Shown here: positions 13,015-14,133 of the stretch, piece by piece
Numbering within the stretch: the stretch's first letter is position 1
How the letters are laid out: each line of letters begins with the position of its first letter
Assembly (NCBI GenBank): GCA_049517675.1
Contig: JBEKRV010000078.1
Span: 1-14,133 of the forward strand
Length of the DNA: 14,133 bases
Direction: 5' to 3'
DNA from: Bog-756 sp049517675
Lineage (GTDB): Bacteria; Actinomycetota; Acidimicrobiia; Acidimicrobiales; RAAP-2
Notes under the pieces: model-generated
Told to the model about the DNA's origin: nothing
Databases searched by the model: none
Seen by the model: only the letters and a program-made list of their open reading frames with translations
Position numbers and translations under genes: made by a program

Positions 13015-13839
13015 TTGACGACGTTGGAGGACCCATCAGTAACCCCGGTCGTACTCGGCGGGGCACGGGGCGGCCCGGACGTCGCCACCCTGCGCACCGA
13101 CCGCTACTGGGTCCAGCCGGTGGTGACGTTCGTGGTCCTCACCTCCTTCGTGGCCTACGCCAGCTGGGCCGCCTTCGTCAACAAGAACTACTTCGTGGGC
13201 GCGTCGATGAACCGCACCCTCATCTCGCCCTTCTACTCGCCCTGCCTCGTCGAGAGCTGCGTGCCGGGGAGCCATCCGGGGACGGTCATCACCTGGTGGA
13301 CGATCTCGCCGGCCCTCCTGATCCTGATCTTCCCGCTCGGCTTCCGGATGACCTGCTACTACTACCGCAAGGCCTACTACCGCTCGTTCTGGCTGGCCCC
13401 GCCGGCCTGCGCGGTGTCGGACGGCCACGGCTCGTACACCGGTGAGTCGCGCTTCCCCCTCCTCCTCCAGAACGCCCACCGCTACTTCTTCTACTTCGGC
13501 CTCGTCTTCAACGTCATCCTGACCATCGACGCCGTCGAGGCCTTCCGCCAGCCGGGCCTCGGCATCGGCATCAGCGTCGGCACCGTCGTGCTCTGTATCA
13601 ACGCCACGCTTCTGTGGCTCTACTCCCTCAGCTGCCACGCCTGCCGCCACCTGTGCGGCGGCGGCGTCAAGCAGTTCTCCAAGGCACCGATCCGACACCG
13701 GATCTGGAAGACCCTCACGCCGCTGAACGGAAAGCACATGCTCTTCGCGTGGATGAGCCTGGTCTTCGTGGCCTTCACCGACCTGTACGTGCGACTGGTG
13801 GCCAGCGGGGCCATCCACGACTACGGCTTCCACTTCTAG
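13015..13839 (+). CDS. Succinate dehydrogenase membrane anchor, mycobacterial Sdh1 type
   Basis: A 274-residue inner-membrane protein with five predicted helices (about 33-54, 95-112, 155-176, 184-206, 244-264). In complex II it anchors the catalytic subunits and passes electrons from succinate to quinone. It resembles M. tuberculosis Rv0249c, recognisable by FPLGFRMTCYYYRKAYYRSFW (106-126), PPACAV, SRFPLLLQNAHRYFFY and LYSLSCHACRHLC (202-214). It is rich in conserved-looking Cys and His (Cys77, 82, 114, 132, 207, 210, 214; His155, 208, 212, 241), possible ligands for haem or an iron-sulphur cluster. The start is TTG at 13015, supported by GGGAG 7 bases upstream; no ATG or GTG fits. It is followed 13 bases later by the flavoprotein gene, the same order as Rv0249c-Rv0248c. 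Confidence 0.86.
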   Translation: MTTLEDPSVTPVVLGGARGGPDVATLRTDRYWVQPVVTFVVLTSFVAYASWAAFVNKNYFVGASMNRTLISPFYSPCLVESCVPGSHPGTVITWWTISPALLILIFPLGFRMTCYYYRKAYYRSFWLAPPACAVSDGHGSYTGESRFPLLLQNAHRYFFYFGLVFNVILTIDAVEAFRQPGLGIGISVGTVVLCINATLLWLYSLSCHACRHLCGGGVKQFSKAPIRHRIWKTLTPLNGKHMLFAWMSLVFVAFTDLYVRLVASGAIHDYGFHF

Positions 13840-13852
13840 AGACGACGAGAAC

Positions 13853-14133
13853 ATGACCGACTACGAGAGCCACGAATTCGACGTCATCATCATCGGAGCC
13901 GGCGGCGCCGGACTGCGGGCGGCCGTCGAGGCCCGGTCCATGGGCCTGCGCACCGCGGTGGTGTGCAAGTCCCTCCTCGGCAAGGCCCACACCGTCATGG
14001 CCGAGGGCGGCATGGCCGCCGCCATGGGCAACGTGTACCCCGAGGACAACTGGAAGGTCCACTTCCGCGACACCATGCGCGGCGGCAAGATGCTCAACAA
14101 CTGGCGCATGGCCCAGCTCCACGCCCAGGAGGC
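13853..14133 (+). CDS. sdhA: Succinate dehydrogenase flavoprotein subunit, N-terminal part (cut by window edge)
   Basis: The first 93 codons are visible. This subunit oxidises succinate to fumarate and passes electrons to the iron-sulphur subunit. The FAD-binding Rossmann motif is DVIIIGAGGAGLRAAVEA (10-27). The segment LLGKAHTVMAEGGMAAAMGN (41-60) matches the SHTVAAQGG region of the family, with His46 at the position that carries covalent FAD. The sequence continues into a family-like WKVHFRDTMRGGKMLNNWRMAQLHAQEA. The ATG at 13853 lies 13 bases after the anchor gene's stop, with only a weak GAGA-type ribosome binding site, so coupling to the anchor gene is likely. The iron-sulphur subunit gene is expected just beyond the window. 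Confidence 0.9.
   Translation, partial: MTDYESHEFDVIIIGAGGAGLRAAVEARSMGLRTAVVCKSLLGKAHTVMAEGGMAAAMGNVYPEDNWKVHFRDTMRGGKMLNNWRMAQLHAQE

Noticed and set aside
11343..13445. A 700-codon open frame on the plus strand across the AAA+ gene and into sdh
   Set aside because: It is antisense to the AAA+ gene and out of frame with the sdh anchor, which both show clear family motifs. The translation is Gly/Arg/Asp-rich with no domain, as expected of opposite-strand frames in GC-rich DNA.
1..14133. tRNA, rRNA, insertion sequence, integrase or attachment site
   Set aside because: I looked on both strands and saw no cloverleaf-like stretch, transposase motif, terminal inverted repeats or recombinase gene.

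Overview
The window is GC-rich, coding-dense bacterial DNA of actinobacterial type. Two WhiB-family iron-sulphur regulators (one clearly WhiB2/WhmD-like), a DivIVA-domain protein, a mycobacterial-type five-helix succinate dehydrogenase anchor, a ChlI-like AAA+/VWA gene pair and a Zincin_2-type protein beside a PDZ-Lon protein all point to Actinobacteria. The lineage is probably outside the classical orders; Acidimicrobiia is my best guess, not proven. I see no tRNA, rRNA, CRISPR array, insertion sequence or phage gene.

Layout. 1-1607 (minus): a DivIVA-domain protein cut by the left edge, preceded by a membrane-anchored PDZ-Lon (S16, YlbL-like) protease. 1617-2276 (plus): a HEAT-repeat protein, head-to-head with the protease. 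2326-3330 (minus): an MreB-like actin, divergent from 3428-4672 (plus), a membrane-anchored HtrA-like protein that has lost all three catalytic residues. 4728-5990 (plus): a Zincin_2-like protein whose HExxH motif is also lost. 6004-6354 (minus): a small unknown protein. 6638-7778 (plus): a WhiB regulator followed 7 bases later by a glutamate formimidoyltransferase. 7814-8092 (minus): WhiB2/WhmD-like, separated from the transferase by a 16-bp-stem hairpin. 8458-8661 (plus): a small membrane protein. 8844-9245 (plus): an unknown 133-residue protein. 9250-12782 (minus): a two-gene operon, AAA+ ATPase then VWA protein, overlapping by 4 bases. 13015-14133 (plus): a succinate dehydrogenase membrane anchor, then the flavoprotein, cut by the right edge.

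How it fits together. The left half is an envelope, cell-division and proteostasis neighbourhood: DivIVA, MreB, one intact membrane protease and two apparent pseudoproteases. The middle holds regulators; the right holds a chaperone-like AAA+/VWA pair and the start of a respiratory complex II operon.

Most notable: (a) two neighbouring protease-fold proteins, an HtrA-like and a Zincin_2-like one, both lack their catalytic residues; (b) seven genes carry a TANNNT-like hexamer 5-7 bases before the start codon, which implies leaderless mRNAs; (c) there are structured palindromes in the whiB2 leader, the sdh leader and between convergent genes. I found no self-contained new defence or mobile system.
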